From assembly GCA_027492205.1 (NCBI GenBank), contig JAOZFN010000016.1:1-64000 (forward strand): 64,000 bases of DNA. The letters are read 5' to 3'. This document shows positions 8,025 to 16,484 of this stretch, one piece after another. Within the stretch, counting starts at the first letter, position 1. Each line of letters starts with the position of its first letter. The notes beneath the pieces were generated by a model that was not told the DNA's origin, searched no databases, and saw nothing but the letters and a program-made list of their open reading frames with translations. Position numbers and translations under genes: made by a program. Origin of the DNA: Thermoproteota archaeon. Its GTDB lineage: Archaea; Korarchaeota; Korarchaeia; Korarchaeales; Korarchaeaceae.

Positions 8025-9381
8025 GGGACTTCCCCCTCCCCCTTGGGACAAACTTCCCGTAGCCAGGCTTTACCTCCAGTGAGCCGTCTCTCGCGACCAC
8101 TCGGCCACGCACCACCGTCATCACGACTCTGCCACTGACCTCGAGCCCGTCGAAGGGGGTGTAGTCGGCCACTGACCTCATGTCGCCGCGCCCAATCCTC
8201 CCCCTGTATGAGGGATCAATCACGGTGAGATCTGCGTCTTTTCTCATCGAGATGCCGCCTTTCCTGTAATCTATGCCCAGTATCTTTGCCGGCATCTCAG
8301 AGGTGGCCTCTACGAACCTGCGGAGGCTGATCCTCCCCTTGACCACACCCTCGCTCCACAGCAAGATTACCGCAGTCTCAAGGCCGGGCAGCCCAGCGGG
8401 CACGTCCCAAGGGCTGTCGATGGACTTTTCCGCCTCCTTGAAGGCGCAGTGGTCTGTGGCGACGGCGTCTATCAGGCCAGAAGACAGGGCCTCCCAGAGG
8501 GAGGCTACATCTCTCTTTGTCCTGACGGGGGGAGTGACTATTATCAGTGGACCCAGCCTCTCGTAGTCGTCTAGCGTCAGCACCAGGTGATGAGGGGTCA
8601 CCTCTGCAGTGGTCAGCCCGTGGATCTCCTTGGCTAGGCTCAGCGCCCTGACGCCAGCCTCTGTTGAAACGTGACACACGTGCAGTCTGCTGCCAGCCTC
8701 GGAGGCAAGCACGGCTGCATCGAGGATGGCCTTTGCCTCGGCGACGGCGGGTCTAGAGAGGCTGAAGTCCTCCATTCGGTTCTTACCGGCAGATTTGGCT
8801 TCCGAGATAGCCCTGCTAATGATCTCCTTATCCTCGGCGTGAACTGAGATCACTGCATTCTCTTCTGCCACTAGACGCATGGCCTTCAGCAGCGTGAGGG
8901 AGTCAGGAATCGGGTCGGGCTCACACATCATCACTTCCCCCAGCCCGACGGCGCCGGCCTTCAGTATCTGGGGTATCTCCCTGAGATCTTCTTCCCGGTG
9001 TATCTCCCCGCAGTAGAGCGCAAAATCCACCATCGCTTCCTTACTTGCAGTCTCCAGCTTCCTTTTGAAGACCTCCATCGTGGCAGTGTGCCACTCCCCT
9101 ACGGAGGCCATGTCGGCTACCGTGGTCACCCCGCCGACGGCGGCCGCCGCGGTGCCCGTCTCGAAAGTCTCTCTGATCCACCCCGGTGAGAAGATGTGCA
9201 CGTGTGGGTCCACAGCTCCAGGAATCACGATTCTCCCAGAGAGATCGATCACGTCGTCAGCGTCTGGCATAACGGGCTCCATTCCAATGGCGGCAATGAC
9301 GCCCCCATCAATCCCTAGACAGAGGTCTCGAAGTTCACCATCGAGGTAGATCTTGCCGCCCTTGAGCAGAAGGTCTATCAA
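8008..9381 (-). CDS. Hydantoinase/dihydroorotase-like cyclic amidohydrolase
   Basis: A 457-residue cyclic-amide hydrolase related to dihydropyrimidinase, allantoinase and dihydroorotase. Metal ligands appear in VDPHVHIFSPG, ISVHAED, LHVCHVS and ATDHCAF. The position of the usual metal-bridging carbamylated lysine (GxxxFK) reads GAVGLGEVMM, so a glutamate probably bridges the metals, as in adenine deaminases. It would open a ring such as dihydrouracil or a hydantoin. TTG start with GGAGGGG 6-7 nt upstream. First gene of a two-gene minus-strand unit with the deaminase-like gene, divergent from AOR copy 2 across 52 nt. Confidence 0.82.
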   Translation of the reverse strand: MIDLLLKGGKIYLDGELRDLCLGIDGGVIAAIGMEPVMPDADDVIDLSGRIVIPGAVDPHVHIFSPGWIRETFETGTAAAAVGGVTTVADMASVGEWHTATMEVFKRKLETASKEAMVDFALYCGEIHREEDLREIPQILKAGAVGLGEVMMCEPDPIPDSLTLLKAMRLVAEENAVISVHAEDKEIISRAISEAKSAGKNRMEDFSLSRPAVAEAKAILDAAVLASEAGSRLHVCHVSTEAGVRALSLAKEIHGLTTAEVTPHHLVLTLDDYERLGPLIIVTPPVRTKRDVASLWEALSSGLIDAVATDHCAFKEAEKSIDSPWDVPAGLPGLETAVILLWSEGVVKGRISLRRFVEATSEMPAKILGIDYRKGGISMRKDADLTVIDPSYRGRIGRGDMRSVADYTPFDGLEVSGRVVMTVVRGRVVARDGSLEVKPGYGKFVPRGRGKSLGPGD

Positions 9382-9433
9382 GTTACCCCTCCGCCCCCAC
9401 GGAGAGGAACTTTAAATCACAGAGGGTGATGAG

Positions 9434-11314
9434 ATGCGGGGATTTAGGGGGCGGACTGCCGTTGTCGACCTCCGCAACAGAAGCGTGAAGCTGTTGGACC
9501 TAGAGAGGTCCTTTCTCTCCCAGTACGTGGGCGGGAGGGGTGTCTCTTCAGCTCTTCTCTACTCTCTGCTCCCGTCGGGGGTGGACCCCCTGTCGGCCGA
9601 GAACATCCTGATCTTCGCCACCGGTCCGCTGACTGGGACTATCTGGCCTTCTGCCTGTAGGTACATCGTTTCCGCGAAGTCCCCCCTAACTGGAGCGCTG
9701 GGGTACTCTAACGCTGGAGGATACTTCGGGCCGAGGCTCAGAATGGCTGGAGTGGACTTCATCGTAGTTAAACACGCTTCAGACTCGCCAGTATATCTCT
9801 TGGTTGAAGACGGGCGGGTGGAAATTAGGGACGCTGCCGACCTGTGGGGCCTGACGACCAGGCAGGTAACCGAGGAGCTCCAGGCTGAATTCGGGTCCAA
9901 GGCCAGCGTGACGGCTATAGGACCGGCTGGCGAGAGGCTGGTCAAGATCTCCGCTCTGATAAACGATGAAGGAAGGGCGGCGGCGAGGACGGGCATGGGC
10001 GCTGTGATGGGCTCCAAGAAGCTCAAGGCCGTCGTAGCGGTCGGAGATAAACCCGTTGAAGCCGAGAAGCCAGAGAAGTTTAGACAGATCTCGAAATTCG
10101 CTTTCAAGATGGCAGCAAACCCAGATAAGGTAGGAGAGCTATCAAGATACGGCACTTCATTCTTGGTAGCCCCCAAGAACGAGATTGGTGATCTGCCTAC
10201 TCGAAACCACTACGACGGCACGTTTGAGCAGGGGAAGCAGCTCTACGCCGAGATCGTGCACGAGGAGCTGGGGATCAAGAAGGCGGCCTGCTTCTCCTGC
10301 CCGATAGGGTGCGGTAGACGACTCAAGCTTGCCTTGGGTGGGCTAGAAGTTGAGCTGGAGGGTATGGAATACGAGACAATAGCGGCTCTCGGGTCAAACT
10401 GCGCAAACGCCGATGCCAGAGCGGTTGCGGAGATGAACCTGATGTGCAACGAACTCGGTCTCGACACGATATCGGTGGGCGTGGTCTTGGCCTGGGCCAT
10501 GGAGTGCTACGAGAGGGGCCTGCTGACGAAGGAGGACACCGGGGGGCTGGAGATAAGGTGGGGGGATGTCGAAGTCATGAAAGAGCTCATCCGTATGACC
10601 GCGCACAGAGAGGGCTTCGGCGATCTGCTGGCGGAGGGCGTCCACAGAGCCTCTCAAATCGTAGGTAAAGGTACCGAGAAGTACGCAATGCACGTTAAGG
10701 GGCTGGAGATACCAATGCAGCAGCCTAGAGCAGTCAAGATGTTCGCGCTCGGTCACGCAACCTCAAACAGGGGGGCCGATCACCTCTACGCGCTTCCGAC
10801 GATCTGCTACCCTCACCTGAGAGAGGAGGCGAGGAAGTATCTAGGTCTCTCAGACGAAGAGCTTGACGAACTTACCGATGTAGCGTCGTGGAAGCACAAG
10901 GCCAGGGCCGTAGTGTTCTCCGAGAACCTCTGCGCCGCCGCGGATTCCCTTGGAGTCTGCAAGTTCCCGACGGTTGAGACCTACGCCGTGACCCCCGAGC
11001 TGCTGGCGCAGGGCTACGGGGCCCTCGCTGGAGCCGGGGTCACGACAAAAGATCTGCTGGAGGTCGGAGAGAGAGTTGTCAATCTAGAGAGGATGTTCAA
11101 CTTCAGGGAGGGGTTCTCTAAGAAAGACGACACCCTGCCGGAGAGGTTCACCAAGGAGCCCTTACCTAGCGGGCCCTTCAGGGGGTCAGTCGTAGAGCTC
11201 GAGGAGATGCTGGAAGAGTACTACAGGCTGAGAGGGTGGGAGCCCGAGACAGGCGCTCCAAGGGCGGAAACGTTGGCCATGCTGGGGCTCCCTCCCTCAC
11301 GACAGGCGCTCTGA
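9434..11314 (+). CDS. Aldehyde:ferredoxin oxidoreductase family protein (copy 2)
   Basis: The 626-residue product is a full-length AOR. It has GPLTGT, SPLTGALGYSNAGG, GAVMGSKKLKA, the cluster motif ACFSCPIGC and the final cysteine in SLGVCKF. It is closer to copy 1 than to copy 3: both share ERGLLTKEDTGGLE-like and YAMHVKGLEIP segments. CTTTAAATC at about 9410 is a TATA candidate 24 nt before the ATG. No ferredoxin gene follows; the next gene is convergent (EcfT). Likely oxidises an aldehyde from the surrounding catabolic pathway; substrate unknown. Confidence 0.92.
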   Translation: MRGFRGRTAVVDLRNRSVKLLDLERSFLSQYVGGRGVSSALLYSLLPSGVDPLSAENILIFATGPLTGTIWPSACRYIVSAKSPLTGALGYSNAGGYFGPRLRMAGVDFIVVKHASDSPVYLLVEDGRVEIRDAADLWGLTTRQVTEELQAEFGSKASVTAIGPAGERLVKISALINDEGRAAARTGMGAVMGSKKLKAVVAVGDKPVEAEKPEKFRQISKFAFKMAANPDKVGELSRYGTSFLVAPKNEIGDLPTRNHYDGTFEQGKQLYAEIVHEELGIKKAACFSCPIGCGRRLKLALGGLEVELEGMEYETIAALGSNCANADARAVAEMNLMCNELGLDTISVGVVLAWAMECYERGLLTKEDTGGLEIRWGDVEVMKELIRMTAHREGFGDLLAEGVHRASQIVGKGTEKYAMHVKGLEIPMQQPRAVKMFALGHATSNRGADHLYALPTICYPHLREEARKYLGLSDEELDELTDVASWKHKARAVVFSENLCAAADSLGVCKFPTVETYAVTPELLAQGYGALAGAGVTTKDLLEVGERVVNLERMFNFREGFSKKDDTLPERFTKEPLPSGPFRGSVVELEEMLEEYYRLRGWEPETGAPRAETLAMLGLPPSRQAL

Positions 11315-11338
11315 GCGCTCTGAGGACGGCAACACACC

Positions 11339-12169
11339 TCACAGCAAGCCCTTCTTGTGCATTATGAGGAAGTACATGGCAATCGTCACGGCTACCAAGG
11401 TGACGACGCAGACTGCGTAGTCCTTCTTAGTCATCTTCAGTTCAACTTGGTATCTCACGGTCGTGGCCCCAAAAGCTCGCAGCTGGGAGCTTATCTCGAG
11501 CCTGTCCACATAGCGTATTATCTCCCTGGCAAGCGGAATCATTAACGGCAGAGCCAGCTTTGCGGCCTTTATCGGATTCTTGGTTCTGATTGCCCACCCC
11601 CTCAACCTCTGCGCGACCTGTATCGACTGGTACATCCGAAAGATGTCGGGCACAAACTTCAGCGCCACCGTCATGACGTATGTAATCTGAGGCGGAACCC
11701 TTAGCTTCCTCATCAGCCTCACGTAGTCGTTCAGGGGCGTCGTGTAGATGAGGGTAAAGGTCAGCAGGACTCCGATCACTATGTGGAGGACCTGGCCTAG
11801 AACCCAGAGGAGGGCGCCCATGATCATCCTAACGTCTCCGATAACAGGGAGATGAACCTCGAATATCACGCGGCTGACTATCTCCCGAGGCCATACCCTA
11901 AAGAGTTCTGGATTGTACTGCCCCATCCCAACTAGGAGGAATTCTCCCAGCCTCCATCCCACCACCGGAATGAGTATCAGGAGCCACTTCTTCGGGACCT
12001 TGGCGGAGTGGTACATCGCAGCGGATATCGCCAGCAAAACCGTGAGATAGCGAGGATCGTAATAGAAACTCACGAGAAACAGCATGGAGAATATGAGCGT
12101 TAGCCTGGAGACGGGGCTCAAGTTATGGAGGAACGTGTCTTCGGGAGAATACTCGTACCACGTGGGCAT
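11339..12169 (-). CDS. ECF transporter transmembrane component (EcfT/CbiQ family)
   Basis: The protein has about 276 residues and several hydrophobic helices (for example TLIFSMLFLVSFYY, MIMGALLWVLGQVLHIVIGV) and a cytoplasmic coupling region with the two short basic motifs of EcfT proteins (QRLRGWA and SQLRAFG). It couples ATP hydrolysis by the A-A subunit to movement of the S component. I start it at ATG 12169, one base after the stop of the ATPase gene and behind GGAGGTGG, rather than at the longer in-frame start at 12205, which would overlap the ATPase. Last gene of an S-AA-T operon. Confidence 0.88.
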   Translation of the reverse strand: MPTWYEYSPEDTFLHNLSPVSRLTLIFSMLFLVSFYYDPRYLTVLLAISAAMYHSAKVPKKWLLILIPVVGWRLGEFLLVGMGQYNPELFRVWPREIVSRVIFEVHLPVIGDVRMIMGALLWVLGQVLHIVIGVLLTFTLIYTTPLNDYVRLMRKLRVPPQITYVMTVALKFVPDIFRMYQSIQVAQRLRGWAIRTKNPIKAAKLALPLMIPLAREIIRYVDRLEISSQLRAFGATTVRYQVELKMTKKDYAVCVVTLVAVTIAMYFLIMHKKGLL

Positions 12170-12170
12170 C

Positions 12171-13910
12171 CTACCCCACCACCTCCAGCTGATCGAGGAA
12201 CTCATTAACGGTGAGCGTATCTTCTGCGAAGCCGAAGTCTCTAAGAGCAGCGGCCAGTTGGGTTATCTGAGGTGGCTTAAGAGAGGCTCTTCTCAATACC
12301 TCGTGTCTGCTGAACACCTCTCGGGGCGTTCCGTCCAGCAGAACCTGACCGTTGCTCATTACGATCACCCTGTCGCAGAACTCCGAGACCAGCCTCATGT
12401 CGTGGGTTATTATGACAAACGTGATACCCTCCTTTATTAGCTCCCTTAAATGTCTCATTAGCCTTATTGACTCCTTTCTGTCTAATCCATTTGTAGGCTC
12501 GTCTACGATGAGCATCCTGGGTTTTAGGACCAACACGCTAGCCAAGCCGACCATTGTTCTCAAGTATTTGGGCAGATCGACTATGAGTGTGTGTTTGTGC
12601 TCCTCGATCCCTAAAAATTTGAGCACGTCTTCAACAAGCCTCTTCGTAGTTTCCTCATCATACTCCAGCATTTTGGGGCCGAAAGACACCTCCTCATATA
12701 CGTCCTTGCTGAACAGCATGGCGTCGGGATTTTGGAATATGTAATTCACCTTGCGAATGATCTCGAATGTTGAGCTTTTCGTCACATCAACTCCGTCCAC
12801 AATAACCTCGGCATCGGGGTTGGTGGGCTTGTATATTCCCACGATGCAGAAGGAGAGCGTTGTCTTTCCCGAGCCGTTCTGTCCTATTATACCTACGAGT
12901 TCACCCTCCCTCAAGGTCAAATTAACCCCATTAAGGGCCTTAACTCCACTCGGGTATGTGTAATGGAGATTTGACACCCTCACATAATCACTACCGCCCA
13001 TTCGAGGAGGGTTCCGTGAGGGTTTACCTCCCTTCCCCTCTCTTGGCCTGACCTTGATTGTTCCTTCGTTCAGGTACTCTCTAAGAAGTTCGATGGCCTC
13101 TTCTAATGAAACGGGGACATCTAGATCGGGGAGCTTCTCCCTCAGCTTTAAGAAAAGCTCCGACACTTGGGGCAGTCCTACACCGATCCTCTCCAGAAGT
13201 CTGTCCTCTACCGCAACCTTAGGGTCTCCTTCCACCAGGACCTCCCCCTCGTTCAGGACGACAACCCTGTTCACGATGTTCATGACTTCCTCCAAATCCG
13301 ACCCAGATTCTGCAATTATACATGTTATTCCATACTCTAAGTTCAGCTCATTAATGGCCTTTAGGACGATGCTTTTTCCCACGGGGTCAAGCATTGAGAT
13401 GGGCTCGTCGAGCGCAAGAACCTTCGGCCTCATGGCTAGGACTCCTGCTATCGACAGGGCCTGCTGCTGTCCACCTGATAGCTCCTTGGGGTGCCTTTTC
13501 TCGAGGCCCTTCAGTCTCGTGGCCCTAAGGGCATACTCGACATTCCTCTCTATCTCGTCTTCTGGCATCCCCAGATTCATGGGGCCGAACGCGACATCAT
13601 CCTCAACGGTCAGGTTGAACACCTGGACCGTTGGGTCGTCTATAACTAGCCCGATTGAGGTCACCATCTCGGCCACGGTGTGGTCCAGCGGGTTCTTCCC
13701 GTCCACCACCACCGTTCCCTTCACTCTTGCGGGAATTGTGTGAGGAATTATGCCCACTAGAGTGTAGAGCAGGGTAGTCTTTCCCGCCCCAAGCGGACCT
13801 AGCAGGCCTACAAACTCCCCCTCGTTGATTTTGAAACTAACGTTCTTTAGAGCGGGCTCTTTCTTTCTGAGGTAGGTTACGGTAAGGTCACTAACCTCAA
13901 CTACAGGCAT
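12171..13910 (-). CDS. Fused double ATPase of an ECF transporter (two ABC domains)
   Basis: The 579-residue product carries two ABC nucleotide-binding domains in tandem. Domain 1: Walker A GPLGAGKTT (38-46), signature LSGGQ (144-148), Walker B VLALDEP (164-170), but the H-loop histidine is replaced in CIIAESGSD. Domain 2: Walker A GQNGSGKTT (343-351), Walker B MLIVDEPT, H-loop VIITHDM intact, but the signature is replaced by DLPKYLRTMVGLA. The two sites formed between domains are therefore unequal: one canonical, one degenerate. Energises uptake with the EcfT and S genes on either side, 1 nt and 73 nt away. Confidence 0.92.
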   Translation of the reverse strand: MPVVEVSDLTVTYLRKKEPALKNVSFKINEGEFVGLLGPLGAGKTTLLYTLVGIIPHTIPARVKGTVVVDGKNPLDHTVAEMVTSIGLVIDDPTVQVFNLTVEDDVAFGPMNLGMPEDEIERNVEYALRATRLKGLEKRHPKELSGGQQQALSIAGVLAMRPKVLALDEPISMLDPVGKSIVLKAINELNLEYGITCIIAESGSDLEEVMNIVNRVVVLNEGEVLVEGDPKVAVEDRLLERIGVGLPQVSELFLKLREKLPDLDVPVSLEEAIELLREYLNEGTIKVRPREGKGGKPSRNPPRMGGSDYVRVSNLHYTYPSGVKALNGVNLTLREGELVGIIGQNGSGKTTLSFCIVGIYKPTNPDAEVIVDGVDVTKSSTFEIIRKVNYIFQNPDAMLFSKDVYEEVSFGPKMLEYDEETTKRLVEDVLKFLGIEEHKHTLIVDLPKYLRTMVGLASVLVLKPRMLIVDEPTNGLDRKESIRLMRHLRELIKEGITFVIITHDMRLVSEFCDRVIVMSNGQVLLDGTPREVFSRHEVLRRASLKPPQITQLAAALRDFGFAEDTLTVNEFLDQLEVVG

Positions 13911-13983
13911 CTACTGACCGCACCCCCTGACGAGCCGAATTAGAGACCAAATGGCGTAAAAAAATGGTGGAGGAGGCTGGGCC

Positions 13984-14790
13984 TCACGCTCCCGCTGCCC
14001 TTGAGTCGTAGTAGAAGGCCCCTATCAACCAGCCGATTATCTGCGCGACGATGCTGGATATAACGAAGCCCGTTGGGCCTATGGCCCACATGAGGGACCC
14101 TACTGCTGCTGCGTATGGGTTGTTGGTGAAGTAGTTGAGGATGCACCACCCGAAGAAATGCACGCCCACGCCGACGAAGGCCATTACGAGGGTCATCACG
14201 GTCTTCACGCCGCCCTTTAGCTTCCGTCCCCTGACGACGCTCCAGAACAGGTAGGAGTTTATGGCCCATATCCCTCCATCCATAAGGGCATAAGCCACAA
14301 CTATGTTAGGAGTGGCGACCCATGGGGCCAGGCCCAAGAGATATCTGAGGATGAATGCCACGGAAGTGCCCAAGAAGGCAACGGCTGGCCCAAAGTAGGC
14401 GGCGGCGAACGCCGTCACCATGGCAACGGTGTCTATGTTGATTGGACCGGGTATCCCAGCAACGGTCGCTACGGCTGCGACGATGGCTGAGGCGGCCAGA
14501 GCATAAGGGGAGAAGACCGAGTACTTTGCCCCTTCGACGTATCTGCCGGGAGGTGCAAGCCACTCCGGCCTCTGACCAAAGAGTTTGATGGCCATGGCGC
14601 CCGGAATCACGTAGATTAGGAACACATACAGGTAGTACAGGCCCTGCCTAGCTGGAGAATTGCTGGGTCCCCATCGCTCGGATGGCGGCCACAGGACTAT
14701 GAAGAGCGCTATCCCTATGATGACCGAGGCAATGGCTATAATCGCCGGAGAGAGGGACTTCTTCTGCATGGTCGATCTGACGTGGCTCAT
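13984..14790 (-). CDS. ECF transporter substrate-binding S component
   Basis: A six-helix membrane protein of about 268 residues, rich in Gly/Ala/Phe helices (for example AASAIVAAVATVAGIPG and AMVTAFAAAYFGPAVAFLG), the usual look of an ECF S component. It is the first gene of the S-AA-T operon. Start taken at ATG 14790; the ATG at 14769 is also possible because the TATA element at 14801-14810 would put transcription start near 14779. The longer frame upstream is hydrophilic and overlaps the divergent kinase gene. Substrate not readable; the neighbourhood suggests a nucleobase, nucleoside or related compound. Confidence 0.75.
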   Translation of the reverse strand: MSHVRSTMQKKSLSPAIIAIASVIIGIALFIVLWPPSERWGPSNSPARQGLYYLYVFLIYVIPGAMAIKLFGQRPEWLAPPGRYVEGAKYSVFSPYALAASAIVAAVATVAGIPGPINIDTVAMVTAFAAAYFGPAVAFLGTSVAFILRYLLGLAPWVATPNIVVAYALMDGGIWAINSYLFWSVVRGRKLKGGVKTVMTLVMAFVGVGVHFFGWCILNYFTNNPYAAAVGSLMWAIGPTGFVISSIVAQIIGWLIGAFYYDSRAAGA

Positions 14791-14800
14791 ACCCCCAAAC

Positions 14801-14810
14801 CTATAAAGTT
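14801..14810. promoter_or_regulatory. Shared TATA element between ECF operon and sugar kinase
   Basis: CTATAAAGTT sits between the divergent S-component gene and the FGGY kinase. Read on the minus strand (AACTTTATAG) it is 11-34 nt from the S-component start candidates; on the plus strand it is about 60 nt from the preferred kinase start. It could serve one or both genes. Confidence 0.4.
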
Positions 14811-14865
14811 GATCTATCGACGCAAGATGGTCAGGCGAATGACGAAGACTGAGGAGGGTGACCTC

Positions 14866-16383
14866 TTGAGCCAAAACATGCCCCCCAGAAGCGATGGGGA
14901 CAGGAGCATCCTCCTGGGGGTGGACGTGGGAACGACCAATGTCAAAGTGCTGGCATTGACCCCAGACGGGGAGGTCGTAGCTCAGGCGAAGGAGCACCTC
15001 TCATCTCCGATAGTAGATGGGCTTAGAGTCGAGTTCGACGCTGAGGAGTGGTGGACGGCCCTAATAAGGGCCCTGCGGAAGCTTGGTGGCACTGTACTCG
15101 ATCGCGCGGAGGCCATTTGCGTGGGGGGACAGGGCCCCTCCCTCGTGCTAGTCGACCGTCAAGGAAAGCCCGTAAGAAGATCCATCATTTGGATGGACAG
15201 GAGAGCAGTCAGAGAGGCGGAGGAGCTAAGCAAGCTTGTTGGAAAATCCGTGGACCCTTACGTCTTGGAGGCCAAGCTGCTGTGGTTGATGAGGAACGAG
15301 CCGGAAGTTTTGGCTAGGGCCTCCATAGTCCTTAACGCTTATGGCTTCATCAGCTATAGGCTGACGGGCAGGGCCACGCTAGGCCTAATTCAAGACGGCT
15401 ATTACCCATGGTGGAGCACGCCGTACCTCAACCCTGCTCATTTGGAAGCAATGGGGTTCCCCCTCAATCTGCTTCCAGACTTCCTGGAGATCGGAAAGGT
15501 CATCGGAAATGTATCGAATGAGGCGTCGAGGGAGACGGGACTCCCGACCGACTGCCTGGTGGTTCAGGGCCTCACTGACTTCTGGCACGACATAATTGGG
15601 GCGGGAGTAGTTAGGAAGGGTAGGGCCCTAGATCACGGTGGAACATCGCAGGGATTCGACCTTTGCTGGGACTCACCGATTGAAGACCCAGAGGGAAGAG
15701 TTATGACTACCAAACACGTGGTCAAGGGATCTTGGAACATCAGCGGGATCATGTCAACTACGGGGGCCATCTTAAGGTGGTTCAGAGACAACTTGGGTGC
15801 CGAGGAGGTTGAGAGGGCGCGTCAGCTGGGGCGGGACCCCTATGATCTACTTTGCGAGTTAGCTTCTGAGGCGCCGCCGGGATCCAATGGCCTCATTGTT
15901 CTCCCATATTTCGCCGGGGAGAGAAGCCCCGTGTGGGACCCCATGGCCAGAGGGGTAATATTCGGCATAACACTCAACCACAGGAAGAGTCATCTCACGA
16001 GGGCGATATTAGAGGCCACCGCCTACGGTTTGTGTCACATCAAAGAAATAATTGAGGAAATCGGAGGTAGAGTGCAGGAACTGAGGAGCGTTGGCGGCCA
16101 GTCCAAAAGCGACCTGTGGTGCCAGATAAAAGCGGATGTCCTCAACGTACCAGTTCTCAGGCTTGCCGTCGAAGCCACGGAGCCGCTCGGCGCGGCCATC
16201 ACGGCCGGTGTTGGTTCTGGCCACTTCCGCAATCTGGAGGAAGCTTCCGATCAGGTGGTAAAAATTGCTAAAACATTCCACCCAGATGAGGAGCATCATC
16301 GCGCATACAGAGGTTATTACGAAGTGTACAAGAGGCTATATCCCGCCTTGAAGGATCTCTTCAGAGCGCCATATTACGCCTAA
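14866..16383 (+). CDS. FGGY-family carbohydrate kinase (xylulokinase-like)
   Basis: About 505 residues with the two actin-like FGGY domains. N-terminal phosphate-binding LGVDVGTTNVKVLALTPDG, catalytic-region IIWMDRRA, and in the C-terminal domain GIMSTTGAILRW, PYFAGERSPVWD and RSVGGQSKSD match the XylB/FGGY subfamily. It phosphorylates a sugar or sugar alcohol, commonly xylulose. Several in-frame starts exist from 14782; I chose TTG 14866 because GGAGGGTGA lies 5 nt upstream and the conserved domain begins soon after. Paired with the dehydrogenase gene 100 nt downstream, which could feed it a keto-sugar. Confidence 0.82.
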   Translation: MSQNMPPRSDGDRSILLGVDVGTTNVKVLALTPDGEVVAQAKEHLSSPIVDGLRVEFDAEEWWTALIRALRKLGGTVLDRAEAICVGGQGPSLVLVDRQGKPVRRSIIWMDRRAVREAEELSKLVGKSVDPYVLEAKLLWLMRNEPEVLARASIVLNAYGFISYRLTGRATLGLIQDGYYPWWSTPYLNPAHLEAMGFPLNLLPDFLEIGKVIGNVSNEASRETGLPTDCLVVQGLTDFWHDIIGAGVVRKGRALDHGGTSQGFDLCWDSPIEDPEGRVMTTKHVVKGSWNISGIMSTTGAILRWFRDNLGAEEVERARQLGRDPYDLLCELASEAPPGSNGLIVLPYFAGERSPVWDPMARGVIFGITLNHRKSHLTRAILEATAYGLCHIKEIIEEIGGRVQELRSVGGQSKSDLWCQIKADVLNVPVLRLAVEATEPLGAAITAGVGSGHFRNLEEASDQVVKIAKTFHPDEEHHRAYRGYYEVYKRLYPALKDLFRAPYYA

Positions 16384-16484
16384 CGTCGTCCTTCAGAGCT
16401 GTCAGGCAGTGAGGCTGTGAAGTACGTGGGGAGAAAGGGAGAAAAGGGTATTAAGAGGATTCCCTAAATGGCTGAGGGGATCTG

